A DNA stretch of 64,000 nt from Flavobacterium resistens (GCF_900182645.1 NZ_FXTA01000004.1:310001-374000); one strand, 5' to 3'. Positions 52,881-61,348 are shown, counted from the stretch's first letter. Translations and numbers: made by a program. The notes: generated by a model not told the origin, from the letters alone.

Positions 52881-53826
52881 AAACGTTTTTCTGGCGGTTT
52901 TTCTGCTCGCAACAACTTTGGTTTTCGGACAGGGAAATACAAAAGAATTCGGTTTTATCTCGGATAATGATTTATATACATCATCTAAAAATGATATGTA
53001 TTATACCAATGGTTTAGAACTTTTCTTTCGTTATTTATCCAAAAACGAAAACGAAAAAATCAATAAAAAAATAACCGAATTTCGTTTAGGTCAATACATT
53101 TACAATCCAAGATATATCAATCAAACGGCTGTAGATATTAATGATCGGCCTTTTACCGGTTATCTTTTTGCCGAAGCCGGACGCGGTTTTTTCTACCAAA
53201 GCGAATCAATTCTAAAAACAGATTTTCAATTGGGTTATATGGGACCAAATGCTTTTGGACGCGAAACTCAGGAAAGTTTTCATCATCTTATTGGCTACAA
53301 AAAAGTGTACGGCTGGGAAAATCAGTTGCATAATGCGTTTGCTGTTCAGGCGCACGTAATGTATTCGAAGAAATTATTTCCGAGCAAACACAATGATTTT
53401 ATAGATCTTCATTTTCAATCAGAAGCAAATTTAGGAACTATTTTTACAGGTGTTTCAACAGGATTTTTAACCCGCATTGGGTTTAAAAAACTCCAACCAA
53501 TTTACAATTCCAATTTACACGATGCTTCTGTAAGTTCGGAGCCGCAATATGAAATCCGCGAATTTTATTTTTATGCCATGCCAAGTATCAATTATCAGTT
53601 TTATGATGCTACAATTCAAGGAAGCATGTTTAGCGACACGAGCCCAGTGACTTTCAACTTAGAACCGCTTCGTTTCAATGCGGAGTTTGGTTTGAAATAC
53701 CGACATAATAAATTCAATATTTCGTATTCTTTTCTGTATCGGGGCCGAGAATTGAAAGATCCAGGAATTGATACTAATTCTGGGTATTTTTATGGAAGTA
53801 TTCGATTGGGGTTTTTGATTAGGTAA
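52870..53826 (+). CDS. LpxR-like outer-membrane lipid A deacylase (DUF2219)
   Basis: A 318-residue outer-membrane beta-barrel. A signal peptide (NVFLAVFLLATTLVFGQ) precedes the DUF2219 hallmark: an N-terminal 'SDNDLYTSS' strand and 'YYTNGLELFFRY', the Asp/Asn and TNG motifs near the lipid A 3'-O-deacylase active site. The C-terminal strands end in the usual aromatic pattern (GSIRLGFLIR). Lipid A trimming is the likely role. Cotranscription with mtgA suggests envelope remodelling. Confidence 0.85.
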   Translation: MVNKNVFLAVFLLATTLVFGQGNTKEFGFISDNDLYTSSKNDMYYTNGLELFFRYLSKNENEKINKKITEFRLGQYIYNPRYINQTAVDINDRPFTGYLFAEAGRGFFYQSESILKTDFQLGYMGPNAFGRETQESFHHLIGYKKVYGWENQLHNAFAVQAHVMYSKKLFPSKHNDFIDLHFQSEANLGTIFTGVSTGFLTRIGFKKLQPIYNSNLHDASVSSEPQYEIREFYFYAMPSINYQFYDATIQGSMFSDTSPVTFNLEPLRFNAEFGLKYRHNKFNISYSFLYRGRELKDPGIDTNSGYFYGSIRLGFLIR

Positions 53827-53864
53827 TAAAGGCGCGAAGTTTTTCGGAATCATTTCAAAGTATT

Positions 53865-53908
53865 GTCATTTCGACGAAGGAGAAATCTCCACAAGAAGCT
53901 CTGCAAAG
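53865..53908. repeat. half copy of GTCATTTCG repeat
   Basis: A left arm GTCATTTCGACGAAGGAG with the AAATC continuation lies here without a matching right arm nearby. It resembles the full element at 56288-56385. Confidence 0.6.
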
Positions 53909-54164
53909 TTTTTTTGAGCAAATTAGATTAAAAACTCTTTATTGTTTTGGTTTTCAGGTATAAACACTTGATGATATACATTTCTAAAATGCTACTTTTG
54001 GATAATGTCTTAATTAATCTATGTCGCTATGGTTTTCCGTAAAACTATTATTGATTAAATGAAGATATTTGTCCTAATTTAAAGTAATGATTTTTAAAGA
54101 TTTAGTAATTGGTTAATTTTCATTAGTTTAGTTTTAATTTTCGTCTAACTAACAAACCTCTAAA

Positions 54165-55181
54165 ATGACCACAAACATTCCTAAACAATCTATTAACCAA
54201 TTAAAAAAAGCACTAGAGAATTTTAAAATTAATGATGCAATTGAATTGTGCACAAACGAAGCTCAAACTCGTAAATTTTTGATTGAACCATTTTTTCACC
54301 TTCTGAACTATATTTCTAATGATTTAATACCTGAATTCAATGCTGATTTTGGAGAAAGAGTAAGTCAAAAAATTGATTATGCGATTTTACTCAATAAAAA
54401 GGAAACTATTTTAATTGAAGCAAAAAAATATAATAGCAAACTTAGTGATAAAGAGGCTGGACAACTCAACGGATATTTTAATAACACTAAAAGTTCAAGA
54501 ATTGCAGTTTTAACTAATGGAATAGAATATAGATTTTATTCAGATATTTTATTGCCAAATGTTATTGATACAAAACCCTTTTTTGTATTTAATCTGATTA
54601 ATTATTCCGATAAAGATTTAGAAACGCTAATTAAATTCGACAAAAGATATGTAGTCATAAATGAGATTATTAAAACAGCGCAAGAATGTGTTTTCGCTGA
54701 AGATTTTGAAGCTAGCTTGTTAAAAGAATTTATTGCGCCTTCAAAAGATTTATTGAAGATTATTCATCGAAACATGAACTTCAAAACAAAGTTTACTGAA
54801 GAAACGCAAGGTAAAATGATTAATATGATTAATTCAGCGTTGTTAAAATCTTTATATGACAAAAAAGTAATTTCTGAATCAAACTCAAACACAGGAGGAA
54901 TTATTACAACCGAAGCAGAGATTCAAGCTTATCATACTATACGGACTTTGCTGATTCAGAATAAAAAGATTCCAAGTCAAAGAATTTTCTTTAAAGATTT
55001 TAAAAGTTTTTTTAATATTAGTGTTGATGATAATTTAAAAAAGGTGATTTGTAAATTGATTTTTACAGATGCAAAATTGAAGATTGTAATCGAAAATAAT
55101 GAGTATTTATTAAATAGTGTTGATGATGTTTTAAAGTATAAGAATGAATTGACAAATCGCACTCTTTTATTGCTGGAATAA
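54165..55181 (+). CDS. HsdR N-terminal-like PD-(D/E)XK nuclease domain protein
   Basis: A 338-residue protein with the type I restriction enzyme R-protein N-terminal nuclease fold. Motifs are NEAQTRKFLIEPFF (helix 1 Glu, about 32-45), Asp71 (KIDYAILL) and Glu85-x-Lys87 (TILIEAKKYN), the catalytic PD-(D/E)XK set. The helicase motor and specificity subunits are absent. The C-terminal third (about 250-338) may be a small helical or winged-helix domain. A role in DNA restriction or phage defence is inferred. It is 11 bp before a small membrane protein gene and lies in an AT-rich island flanked by repeats. Confidence 0.82.
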   Translation: MTTNIPKQSINQLKKALENFKINDAIELCTNEAQTRKFLIEPFFHLLNYISNDLIPEFNADFGERVSQKIDYAILLNKKETILIEAKKYNSKLSDKEAGQLNGYFNNTKSSRIAVLTNGIEYRFYSDILLPNVIDTKPFFVFNLINYSDKDLETLIKFDKRYVVINEIIKTAQECVFAEDFEASLLKEFIAPSKDLLKIIHRNMNFKTKFTEETQGKMINMINSALLKSLYDKKVISESNSNTGGIITTEAEIQAYHTIRTLLIQNKKIPSQRIFFKDFKSFFNISVDDNLKKVICKLIFTDAKLKIVIENNEYLLNSVDDVLKYKNELTNRTLLLLE

Positions 55182-55192
55182 AACTTTAAAAT

Positions 55193-55606
55193 ATGACTAT
55201 TGAAATTGTTATTGGCTTGATTGGTCTCTGTATTGCCATAGCGACATTTGTCCAAAGTCAGAAACCTCAAGAAGTAAAGTTTATTGAGCCAAATGAAGAG
55301 ATGGAGGAACTAAAAATTAGTTTTAAAATGAATCAAAAAATATCATTAGAAATTCAAGATTTGCTCAAAAAACACATAGAAGGTAATAAATGTCCGGATG
55401 AATTGTTTTTTCAAAAAATGACTTTTACAAAGTATTTGCAATTTTTAAAAGATAATTATAATGAGTGTCTTTCCGATGAAGTTTATGAGAGAACTCTTTC
55501 CAGAAGTATTTATACTAGACCAGTAATTGCTAGTATGTCAAATTCATTGCAAAATCAATTTCAAAATTTAATGCTGGTTAAAAATTATATTAAAGCTTTA
55601 GTCTAG
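55193..55606 (+). CDS. small membrane-anchored protein downstream of nuclease-like gene
   Basis: A 137-residue protein with an N-terminal hydrophobic helix (IEIVIGLIGLCIAIATFVQS) and a charged cytoplasmic or periplasmic domain. I do not recognise it. The 11-bp gap to the nuclease-like gene and the shared terminator suggest a two-gene module. It could be an effector or an anchor. Confidence 0.65.
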   Translation: MTIEIVIGLIGLCIAIATFVQSQKPQEVKFIEPNEEMEELKISFKMNQKISLEIQDLLKKHIEGNKCPDELFFQKMTFTKYLQFLKDNYNECLSDEVYERTLSRSIYTRPVIASMSNSLQNQFQNLMLVKNYIKALV

Positions 55607-55653
55607 TTTTAAAATTTGCAACTACTAATATAGTTAGAGATAGGTTTTTTAAT

Positions 55654-55686
55654 AAAAAAAGCCATAACTTTTGTCATGGCTTTTTT
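55654..55686 (+). terminator. rho-independent terminator
   Basis: AAAAAAGCCAT and ATGGCTTTTTT form a stem around GCCAT (55661-55665) and ATGGC (55676-55680), with T residues after. It ends the two-gene module. Confidence 0.85.
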
Positions 55687-55794
55687 GGGTATTTATCTAT
55701 AATATGAATTTTCTATCTTAATAATTTCGGGGTACTAATTCAGAAATATTTAAAAATGATACTTAATTCAAAAACAGATACTTAATGTTTTTTT

Positions 55795-55844
55795 AAATTT
55801 AAGTGTGCTTTAGTCTTCTTTAGACTCATATTGTACTTAAATTT
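55795..55844. repeat. nested inverted repeat in a 500-bp gene-free stretch
   Basis: Outer arms AAATTTAAGT (55795-55804) and ACTTAAATTT (55835-55844) are perfect over 10 bp. Inner arms AGTCT (55812-55816) and AGACT (55822-55826) enclose a 5-nt loop. It is preceded by two ATACTTAAT direct repeats near 55760-55785. The stretch 55687-56103 has no convincing gene; a small RNA is possible. Confidence 0.5.
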
Positions 55845-56103
55845 TTTGCAAAAGTACAAACAACATGTTGATTAATTCTCAATTTAAGGTTAAATTTTTG
55901 TTTTTTATTTAAAATAGCAATTTAAAAAAGTCCTAAAATTGCTTAATAGTTAATTTTAGAGCAAAAAAAGCTCTCGAATTAATGCATAAATTGTTTTTTG
56001 TAAATAATAAAAGGGTTCTTACAAATTTTTTAAATAACAGACTTAACTTTTTGATAATATACAGAAATCAAAAAAACTTTATATTTAGTATAAAATTCGC
56101 GTC

Positions 56104-56280
56104 ATGGATATCAATTGGAATATAATAGGAATTGTAGCAATCTTGGTTGTGGTTTTGGTTGTGCTGACAATCAGAAAAAATCAGAAAGAAAAAAAGAAAT
56201 TGGAAAATTTGCTGAATAACGATTTCAAAAAAGCGGAAAAAGATAGAGTGGATGCCGATGATTCGGCGAATGAGAAATAG
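56104..56280 (+). CDS. small single-pass membrane protein (58 aa)
   Basis: A 58-residue protein, MDINWNIIGIVAILVVVLVV onward. One N-terminal hydrophobic helix is followed by a basic stretch (RKNQKEKKK) and an acidic C terminus (KDRVDADDSANEK). This clean amphipathic layout is unlikely by chance. The family is not recognised. It lies just left of the large GTCATTTCG repeat. Confidence 0.65.
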   Translation: MDINWNIIGIVAILVVVLVVLTIRKNQKEKKKLENLLNNDFKKAEKDRVDADDSANEK

Positions 56281-56287
56281 TTTTTTT

Positions 56288-56385
56288 GTCATTTCGAGGA
56301 ACGAGAAATCACACTAGAAACTCCGCAAACTAAGTCGCCATTCTTTGGCGAGCAACGAGTGTGATTTCTCGTTCCTCGAAATGAC
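56288..56385. repeat. perfect 28-bp inverted repeat, GTCATTTCG family
   Basis: Arms 56288-56315 and 56358-56385 are perfect complements over 28 bp, beginning GTCATTTCGAGGAACGAG. The 42-nt loop holds a second perfect stem, TCGCCA (56335-56340) with TGGCGA (56346-56351). It is non-coding and resembles a REP/MITE-like unit. Confidence 0.9.
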
Positions 56386-56410
56386 AAGATTGCGAAATCA
56401 TAAAAAAACA

Positions 56411-56442
56411 AAACCCTTGTAAATTCTATTTTACAAGGGTTT
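56411..56442 (-). terminator. terminator of tRNA-Ala
   Basis: AAACCCTTGTAAA (56411-56423) pairs with TTTACAAGGGTTT (56430-56442). It lies directly downstream of the minus-strand tRNA. Confidence 0.85.
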
Positions 56443-56450
56443 TTAGTTTG

Positions 56451-56524
56451 TGGAGAATATCGGATTCGAACCGATCACCTCTACGCTGCCAGCGTAGCGC
56501 TCTAGCCAAATGAGCTAATCCCCC
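56451..56524 (-). tRNA. tRNA-Ala(GGC)
   Basis: A minus-strand cloverleaf with acceptor GGGGGAT/ATTCTCC (two G-T pairs), anticodon stem CTACG/CGTAG, loop CTGGCAG with anticodon GGC (plus-strand 56488-56490), and T-arm GGTTCGAATCC. No CCA is encoded. Confidence 0.93.
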
Positions 56525-56549
56525 TTTTTTATTTTGACGTTGAAAAATT

Positions 56550-56566
56550 AAATGAGCTAATCCCCC
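56550..56566. repeat. 17-bp duplicate of tRNA-Ala 5' end
   Basis: AAATGAGCTAATCCCCC at 56550-56566 repeats 56508-56524 exactly, i.e. the first 17 nt of the tRNA-Ala gene on the minus strand, 42 bp apart. It is a remnant of a second tRNA-Ala copy or an attachment-site-type duplication. Confidence 0.85.
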
Positions 56567-56671
56567 AATACGTTAACAAATAAAGTTAAATAATTTTCAA
56601 AAAACAAATTTCGGTGAGTTTCTGAAGTATTATTTTTCAAAAGCGTAACTTTACTTTTAAATCTTTTTTTT

Positions 56672-57436
56672 ATGAGTTTAGAAAATGCAAACGGAAGCTT
56701 AGAAACTTCTTTTCAAAATACTATTGCAACGGTTCAGTTTGGTCATCCTGCGAGTAATTCTTTTCCGCGTCAATTATTGGATCGCCTTACGGCAGAAATT
56801 AATTCTTTAAGCCGAAATGAAGAGGTTTCGGTTATTATTTTAAAAAGTGAAGGAAACAGAGTTTTTTGTTCCGGAGCTTCGTTTGATGAACTTTTGCAGG
56901 TAGAAAACGAAGAACAAGGAACTGAATTTTTCTCTGGTTTTGCTCATTTGATCAATGCAATGCGCAATTGCAATAAATTAATCATTGGTCGCGTTCAGGG
57001 AAAGGCTGTTGGAGGCGGTGTCGGAATTATTTCGGCTTGTGATTATGTTTTTGCTACGATGGAGAGTGCTGTGAAATTATCTGAACTTGCGATTGGAATT
57101 GGGCCTTTTGTAATCGAGCCGGCTGTTTCGCGTAAAATCGGAAAAAGAGCAATGACCGAAATGACTTTGGCAGCACACGAATGGAAATCGGCAGAATGGG
57201 GACTTCAAAACGGACTTTATGCCGCACTTTATTCTTTGGAAGAATTGGATAACGAAGTTCATAATTTCACTCAAAAACTAAGTTCATACAATCCTGAAGC
57301 TTTGTTTGAAATGAAAAAAATAATTTGGGAGGGCACTGAACAATGGGAATCATTGTTAATTGATCGAGCTAAAATCACAGGTAAATTGGTTTTGTCTGAT
57401 TTTAGCAGAAATGCTTTGCTTCAATTTAAAAAATAA
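56672..57436 (+). CDS. enoyl-CoA hydratase/isomerase family protein
   Basis: A 254-residue crotonase-fold enzyme. The oxyanion-hole segments are FCSGASFDEL (about residue 70) and 'RVQGKAVGGGVGIISACDY' (about 105-125). The position where hydratases carry the first catalytic Glu is occupied by non-acidic residues, but the second region has 'LSELAIGIGPFV' with a Glu. Reaction type (hydratase, isomerase or another acyl-CoA reaction) cannot be fixed. It is followed by a small membrane protein gene. Confidence 0.85.
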   Translation: MSLENANGSLETSFQNTIATVQFGHPASNSFPRQLLDRLTAEINSLSRNEEVSVIILKSEGNRVFCSGASFDELLQVENEEQGTEFFSGFAHLINAMRNCNKLIIGRVQGKAVGGGVGIISACDYVFATMESAVKLSELAIGIGPFVIEPAVSRKIGKRAMTEMTLAAHEWKSAEWGLQNGLYAALYSLEELDNEVHNFTQKLSSYNPEALFEMKKIIWEGTEQWESLLIDRAKITGKLVLSDFSRNALLQFKK

Positions 57437-57547
57437 GGAAGACTAATAAATTTAAACACATAGAGATATAGCTTTTAAAACTGCAAAAAAAAAGCGTTTC
57501 ACTTGCATTAAAAAACATAGCTATGTGTTTAAACCAAATTTTAGAAT

Positions 57548-57724
57548 ATGTATATCATTTCATTACTGCAAAAAGTTGACGTTGCAGAGAAAATTAAGAA
57601 TGCACCAGACAGCGGTTATCAGATTGGTGTTGTCATTGGATCTTTTATTCCGTTCCTGATTTTAGGCGGAATTGCTTTGTGGATGTATAACCGTGCTAAA
57701 AAAAGAGACGAAAACGGTTATTAA
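57548..57724 (+). CDS. small single-pass membrane protein (58 aa)
   Basis: A 58-residue protein starting MYIISLLQKV. It has a hydrophobic helix (QIGVVIGSFIPFLILGGIAL), a preceding polar segment and a basic tail (MYNRAKKRDENGY). I do not recognise it. It lies 33 bp before queD in the same direction. Confidence 0.6.
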   Translation: MYIISLLQKVDVAEKIKNAPDSGYQIGVVIGSFIPFLILGGIALWMYNRAKKRDENGY

Positions 57725-57757
57725 TTTGTAAATTTGCAAGCTTAAAATTAAACATCG

Positions 57758-58210
57758 ATGAGTAATATTAGAATTACAAAACAATTTAGTTTCGAAACCG
57801 GTCACGCTTTGTACGGTTACGACGGAAAATGCAAGAACGTTCACGGACACAGTTATAAATTGTCGGTAACCGTTATTGGTTCGCCAATTACAGATCGATC
57901 GAATGTGAAATTCGGAATGGTAATTGATTTTTCTGACCTAAAGAAAATTGTAAAAGAAGAAATCGTCGATCAGTTTGATCATGCAACGGTTTTCAATCAA
58001 ACTACGCCGCATATCGAATTGGCAAACGAATTGAAAAATCGTGGTCATCATGTTATTTTAGTTGATTATCAGCCAACAAGTGAAAATATGGTGGTTGATT
58101 TTGCTGAAAGAATTGTGGCTCGCCTTCCAAAAGGAATTTCTCTTTTTTCTCTTAAGCTTCAGGAAACAGAATCTTCATTTGCAGAATGGTATGCAAGTGA
58201 TAATCAGTAA
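57758..58210 (+). CDS. queD: 6-carboxy-5,6,7,8-tetrahydropterin synthase
   Basis: A 150-residue T-fold enzyme that converts dihydroneopterin triphosphate to 6-carboxytetrahydropterin in queuosine synthesis. Zinc ligands are His16, His29 and His31, and catalytic Cys25 lies in GYDGKCKNVHGHSY. The C-terminal 'KLQETESSFAEWY' carries the substrate-binding Glu. A role as PTPS-like enzyme is the alternative, but the Cys position favours QueD. Confidence 0.93.
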   Translation: MSNIRITKQFSFETGHALYGYDGKCKNVHGHSYKLSVTVIGSPITDRSNVKFGMVIDFSDLKKIVKEEIVDQFDHATVFNQTTPHIELANELKNRGHHVILVDYQPTSENMVVDFAERIVARLPKGISLFSLKLQETESSFAEWYASDNQ

Positions 58211-58271
58211 AAAGTAAATTGTTAAAAGTAAAACGTTTCACATCTCACAAATCACATTTCACAAAAGATAA

Positions 58272-59015
58272 ATGAAAAAAATATATTTTGCCTCAGATCA
58301 GCATTTTGGTGCGCCAACTCCTGAGTTGAGTTTGCCACGCGAAAAAAAATTCGTAGCGTGGCTTGACGAGGTTAAAGAAGATGCAGAAGCTATTTTTTTG
58401 CTTGGTGATTTGTTTGATTTTTGGTTTGAATATAAAACGGTAGTGCCGAAAGGTTTTGTGCGTATTTTGGGCAAATTAGCTGAAATTCGCGACAGTGGTA
58501 TTCCGATTTATTTTTTCGTCGGAAATCATGATTTATGGATGAATGATTATTTTGAAACCGAATTGAATATTCCGGTTTATCACGATAACAAAGAATTTAC
58601 TTTTAACGGAAAAACCTTTTTAATTGGGCACGGTGATGGAAAAGGTCCTGGTGACAAAGGTTATAAACGAATGAAAAAGGTTTTTACAAATCCGTTTTCA
58701 AAATGGCTTTTTCGTTGGCTTCATCCAGATGTTGGCGTTAGTTTAGCGCAATATCTTTCGGTTAAAAATAAATTGATTTCTGGCGATGAAGATGTGAAAT
58801 TTCTAGGTGAAGAAAACGAATGGTTGGTTTTATACGCCAAACGTAAACTCGAAACCAAACATTATAATTACTTTATTTTTGGGCATCGTCATTTACCAAT
58901 GATAATTCCGGTTGGAGAAGATTCAAATTATGTAAATCTTGGCGATTGGATTGGTTATTTTACTTACGGCGTTTTTGACGGTGAGAATTTTGAACTTAAA
59001 AAATTCGAAAAATAG
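58272..59015 (+). CDS. lpxH: UDP-2,3-diacylglucosamine diphosphatase
   Basis: A 247-residue metallophosphoesterase of lipid A synthesis that removes UMP from UDP-2,3-diacyl-glucosamine. Motifs are Asp9-x-His11 (SDQHFG), GDLFDFWFEYK, Gly-Asn85-His86 (VGNHDLWM), the GHGDGKGPGD loop and FGHRHLP near the C terminus. The spacer before it (58211-58271) carries CACA-type short repeats. It is convergent with the cytochrome gene with no gap. Confidence 0.93.
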   Translation: MKKIYFASDQHFGAPTPELSLPREKKFVAWLDEVKEDAEAIFLLGDLFDFWFEYKTVVPKGFVRILGKLAEIRDSGIPIYFFVGNHDLWMNDYFETELNIPVYHDNKEFTFNGKTFLIGHGDGKGPGDKGYKRMKKVFTNPFSKWLFRWLHPDVGVSLAQYLSVKNKLISGDEDVKFLGEENEWLVLYAKRKLETKHYNYFIFGHRHLPMIIPVGEDSNYVNLGDWIGYFTYGVFDGENFELKKFEK

Positions 59016-60227
59016 TTACTTTTTATCCATCGGATAAATACCAATCTTATGTGTTCGCAGAATATATTCAGAAAGTTGCTTACTGCTTGAAAGCTGAAAT
59101 TTAATTGCTCCTGATGCTTTTTTCGGCATGTGACATTCCACACAATTAGAGGCCATTAGTTTTTCTGGCATTATTTTTTGTGTCTGTTCATTGTGTTTCA
59201 AATCTTGGTGACAGCTCATACAAATTTTGGAATACGAAGCCATATTTTTAGAAGCATTTTCATGGGGATTATGACATGTAATGCAATCCATTTTTTCACT
59301 GTTGATAAAACACTTGCTTTGTGCCATTAAACGAAATTGATTTCCATGGACATCAAATTGCGCCGTGTCTGTAATGCTTCTGGTTGCTCTATAAAACTCA
59401 GATAAATTATCTCCCGGTTTAAAATCAAAACGAGACTTTAATTTCATTCCATCATTTCCAGCATGGCAAAGCGCGCAGGCATCTAGTCTTTGTTGTTTAC
59501 TTAAATTTTTAAAACTTGTAATGCTGTTTGCAATTTTTACATTCGGATTTTTCAAATGAAATTCGACATGTTTTTTGGCCGGACCATGACAACGTTCGCA
59601 ATCAATTCCATAAACAATTGTTTCCTTTTTGATGATATCTTCAACATCCATAGACATCATGTTTTTTTCTGCAGAATTTTGATTCACATCTCGGCTGCTG
59701 GCATTTGAGGCGTGGCAAGAATAGCAGTCTTTCACTACCATTCGGTCAAAATAAGGTTTATCTGCTGGGAAACCCGGACTTGTCGCCCAGTTATTTATAG
59801 AATTGTAATAAGAAACAGGTAACTCGTAAGTATTGTTTTCACGCCAATAAACTGAAGTCTGCGCATGTTTTGTTCCAAATACAATTTCAAATTTATGCGC
59901 CTGGACCTCTTTTCCATTTTTATATAAAATCTGAAAAAGACTGTCGCCACGTTTTTCCATGACTAATTTTGTGTCTTTGTCATAAATAAAAGTATGATTG
60001 CCTTTGTCAAAATCACCAAGTACGTTTTCTAAAGTTGCCGGAGCAGTCGCTTTGAAATGAGAACTCTTCAAAGCCAGATCATATTGCGTTTGATGACACT
60101 GAATACAGCTTTCAGAACCTGCATAATCAGTACCGCGCGGGTCAATATAATCGTCAGAAGAATTTTTGCAGCTTGTAAAAACTAGCGTAAAAAGTATTAA
60201 GGCAAAAAGAATGCATGTTTTTTTCAT
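59016..60227 (-). CDS. seven-haem c-type cytochrome lipoprotein
   Basis: A 403-residue protein with lipobox LVFTSC (Cys20). Seven CxxCH haem-binding motifs are visible: CIQCH, CYSCH, CERCH, CALCH, CITCH, CMSCH and CVECH. Extra His residues could supply sixth ligands. The composition resembles cytochrome c554/NrfB-like multihaem proteins, but the fold cannot be identified here. Location is the periplasmic or outer surface. No maturation genes or oxidase genes are next to it. Confidence 0.9.
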   Translation of the reverse strand: MKKTCILFALILFTLVFTSCKNSSDDYIDPRGTDYAGSESCIQCHQTQYDLALKSSHFKATAPATLENVLGDFDKGNHTFIYDKDTKLVMEKRGDSLFQILYKNGKEVQAHKFEIVFGTKHAQTSVYWRENNTYELPVSYYNSINNWATSPGFPADKPYFDRMVVKDCYSCHASNASSRDVNQNSAEKNMMSMDVEDIIKKETIVYGIDCERCHGPAKKHVEFHLKNPNVKIANSITSFKNLSKQQRLDACALCHAGNDGMKLKSRFDFKPGDNLSEFYRATRSITDTAQFDVHGNQFRLMAQSKCFINSEKMDCITCHNPHENASKNMASYSKICMSCHQDLKHNEQTQKIMPEKLMASNCVECHMPKKASGAIKFQLSSSKQLSEYILRTHKIGIYPMDKK

Positions 60228-60310
60228 TGCCGTAAATATACTTTTTTTTGAAGAAAATCAAAATATATTTCAATAATGAAAAAATGCTGTTAAAATATTT
60301 AGAATAATTC

Positions 60311-60667
60311 TTAATTCATGCCTACTCCATAAACATATTCGTCGAGTTCAATTTTAAATAAAGAACCTTCAACTAAATCTTTTATCGATTTCAATTCGGT
60401 CATAGAAACCGCTAAATCAATAGAATTACAAGGCGTTTTTAATAAAAATTTATGGCAGGAATATTTCATTTCGCAAGCTTCACAACAAGCATTTTCGATT
60501 ATGCTGTCTTCAATTAAATCACAAAACTGATTGAGCTCTGATATAGTAAAATAAAAACCGGTTTCTTTAAAAACTAATTGTACTTTATCGATTATTGTTT
60601 GACTATTTTGTTTCCAGTAAAAAGCTATGCCAAAATTATTATGGTAGATTTGTTCTATTTCTCTCAT
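60311..60667 (-). CDS. DUF6686-like protein with Cys cluster
   Basis: A 118-residue soluble protein; I assign it tentatively to DUF6686. The N-terminal part has 'NNFGIAFYWKQ' and the central ENACCEACEMKYSC contains Cys61, Cys62, Cys65 and Cys71, with Cys49 and Cys80 nearby. The cluster could bind a metal. It pairs with a paralogue 150 bp upstream in the same direction. No function is known to me. Confidence 0.7.
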   Translation of the reverse strand: MREIEQIYHNNFGIAFYWKQNSQTIIDKVQLVFKETGFYFTISELNQFCDLIEDSIIENACCEACEMKYSCHKFLLKTPCNSIDLAVSMTELKSIKDLVEGSLFKIELDEYVYGVGMN

Positions 60668-60817
60668 CGTAAAACCTTTTATTTCAACAAATATAAATAT
60701 TATTTATATTAATTCTAAATAAAAAAATCATAAAAGTTTGAAAAAAATCTTATCTCAGTTAGCATATCAGAGTACAGTGAAAGTTAAGATTTGTCTTCTG
60801 AGAAAGTTAGAAATGTT

Positions 60818-61174
60818 TTAGTTTATTCCAGGACCATAAATATATTCGTTGAGATTAAGTCGAAATAATGAACCGTCAACCAAATCTTTAATGGAATTTA
60901 ATTCAATTGGGGATATTTCTAAATCTAACGCAACATAGGGTGTTTTCAATAAAAATTTATCGAATGTGCGTTTTACACCACGCGCGTCATAATCATTATG
61001 GTCTGTTACGCAGTCTTCAATTAAATCGTGAAATTCATTTAACTCCTGAACTGAAAAATAAAATCCCATTTGTTTAAAAAGAAGCTGAATTTTATCTGAT
61101 ACAATTTCGTTGCCTTCTTTCCAATAAAATGAAATTCCAAAATCGTTGCGGTATATCTGTTCGATGTCCTTCAT
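60818..61174 (-). CDS. DUF6686-like protein, paralogue without Cys cluster
   Basis: A 118-residue paralogue of the preceding protein (identical length, shared 'FGISFYWK', 'GFYFSVQELNEFHDLIED' and 'SIKDLVDGSLFRLNLNEY'). The segment that holds four Cys in the other copy reads DHNDYDARGVKRTF here and has no Cys. A duplication followed by loss or gain of a metal site is the simplest account. Confidence 0.7.
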   Translation of the reverse strand: MKDIEQIYRNDFGISFYWKEGNEIVSDKIQLLFKQMGFYFSVQELNEFHDLIEDCVTDHNDYDARGVKRTFDKFLLKTPYVALDLEISPIELNSIKDLVDGSLFRLNLNEYIYGPGIN

Positions 61175-61348
61175 GGCAATTTTTTAGGTTGCAAAGATAC
61201 ATACTGTTTGTATTAACACTTGATTAAGAAAAACATAAAAAAATGATAAAAAACCTTATTAATAATTGATTTTTAGTTGTTTATGAAAAATAAATAAGAG
61301 TAGGCAACCAATTTTGTTGTTCTGAGTAAAGTCTATAAATGATTTTTA

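Noticed and set aside
53827..56600. Prophage or integrative element
   Set aside because: No integrase, structural or relaxase gene is present; only a two-gene module, repeats and a tRNA fragment.
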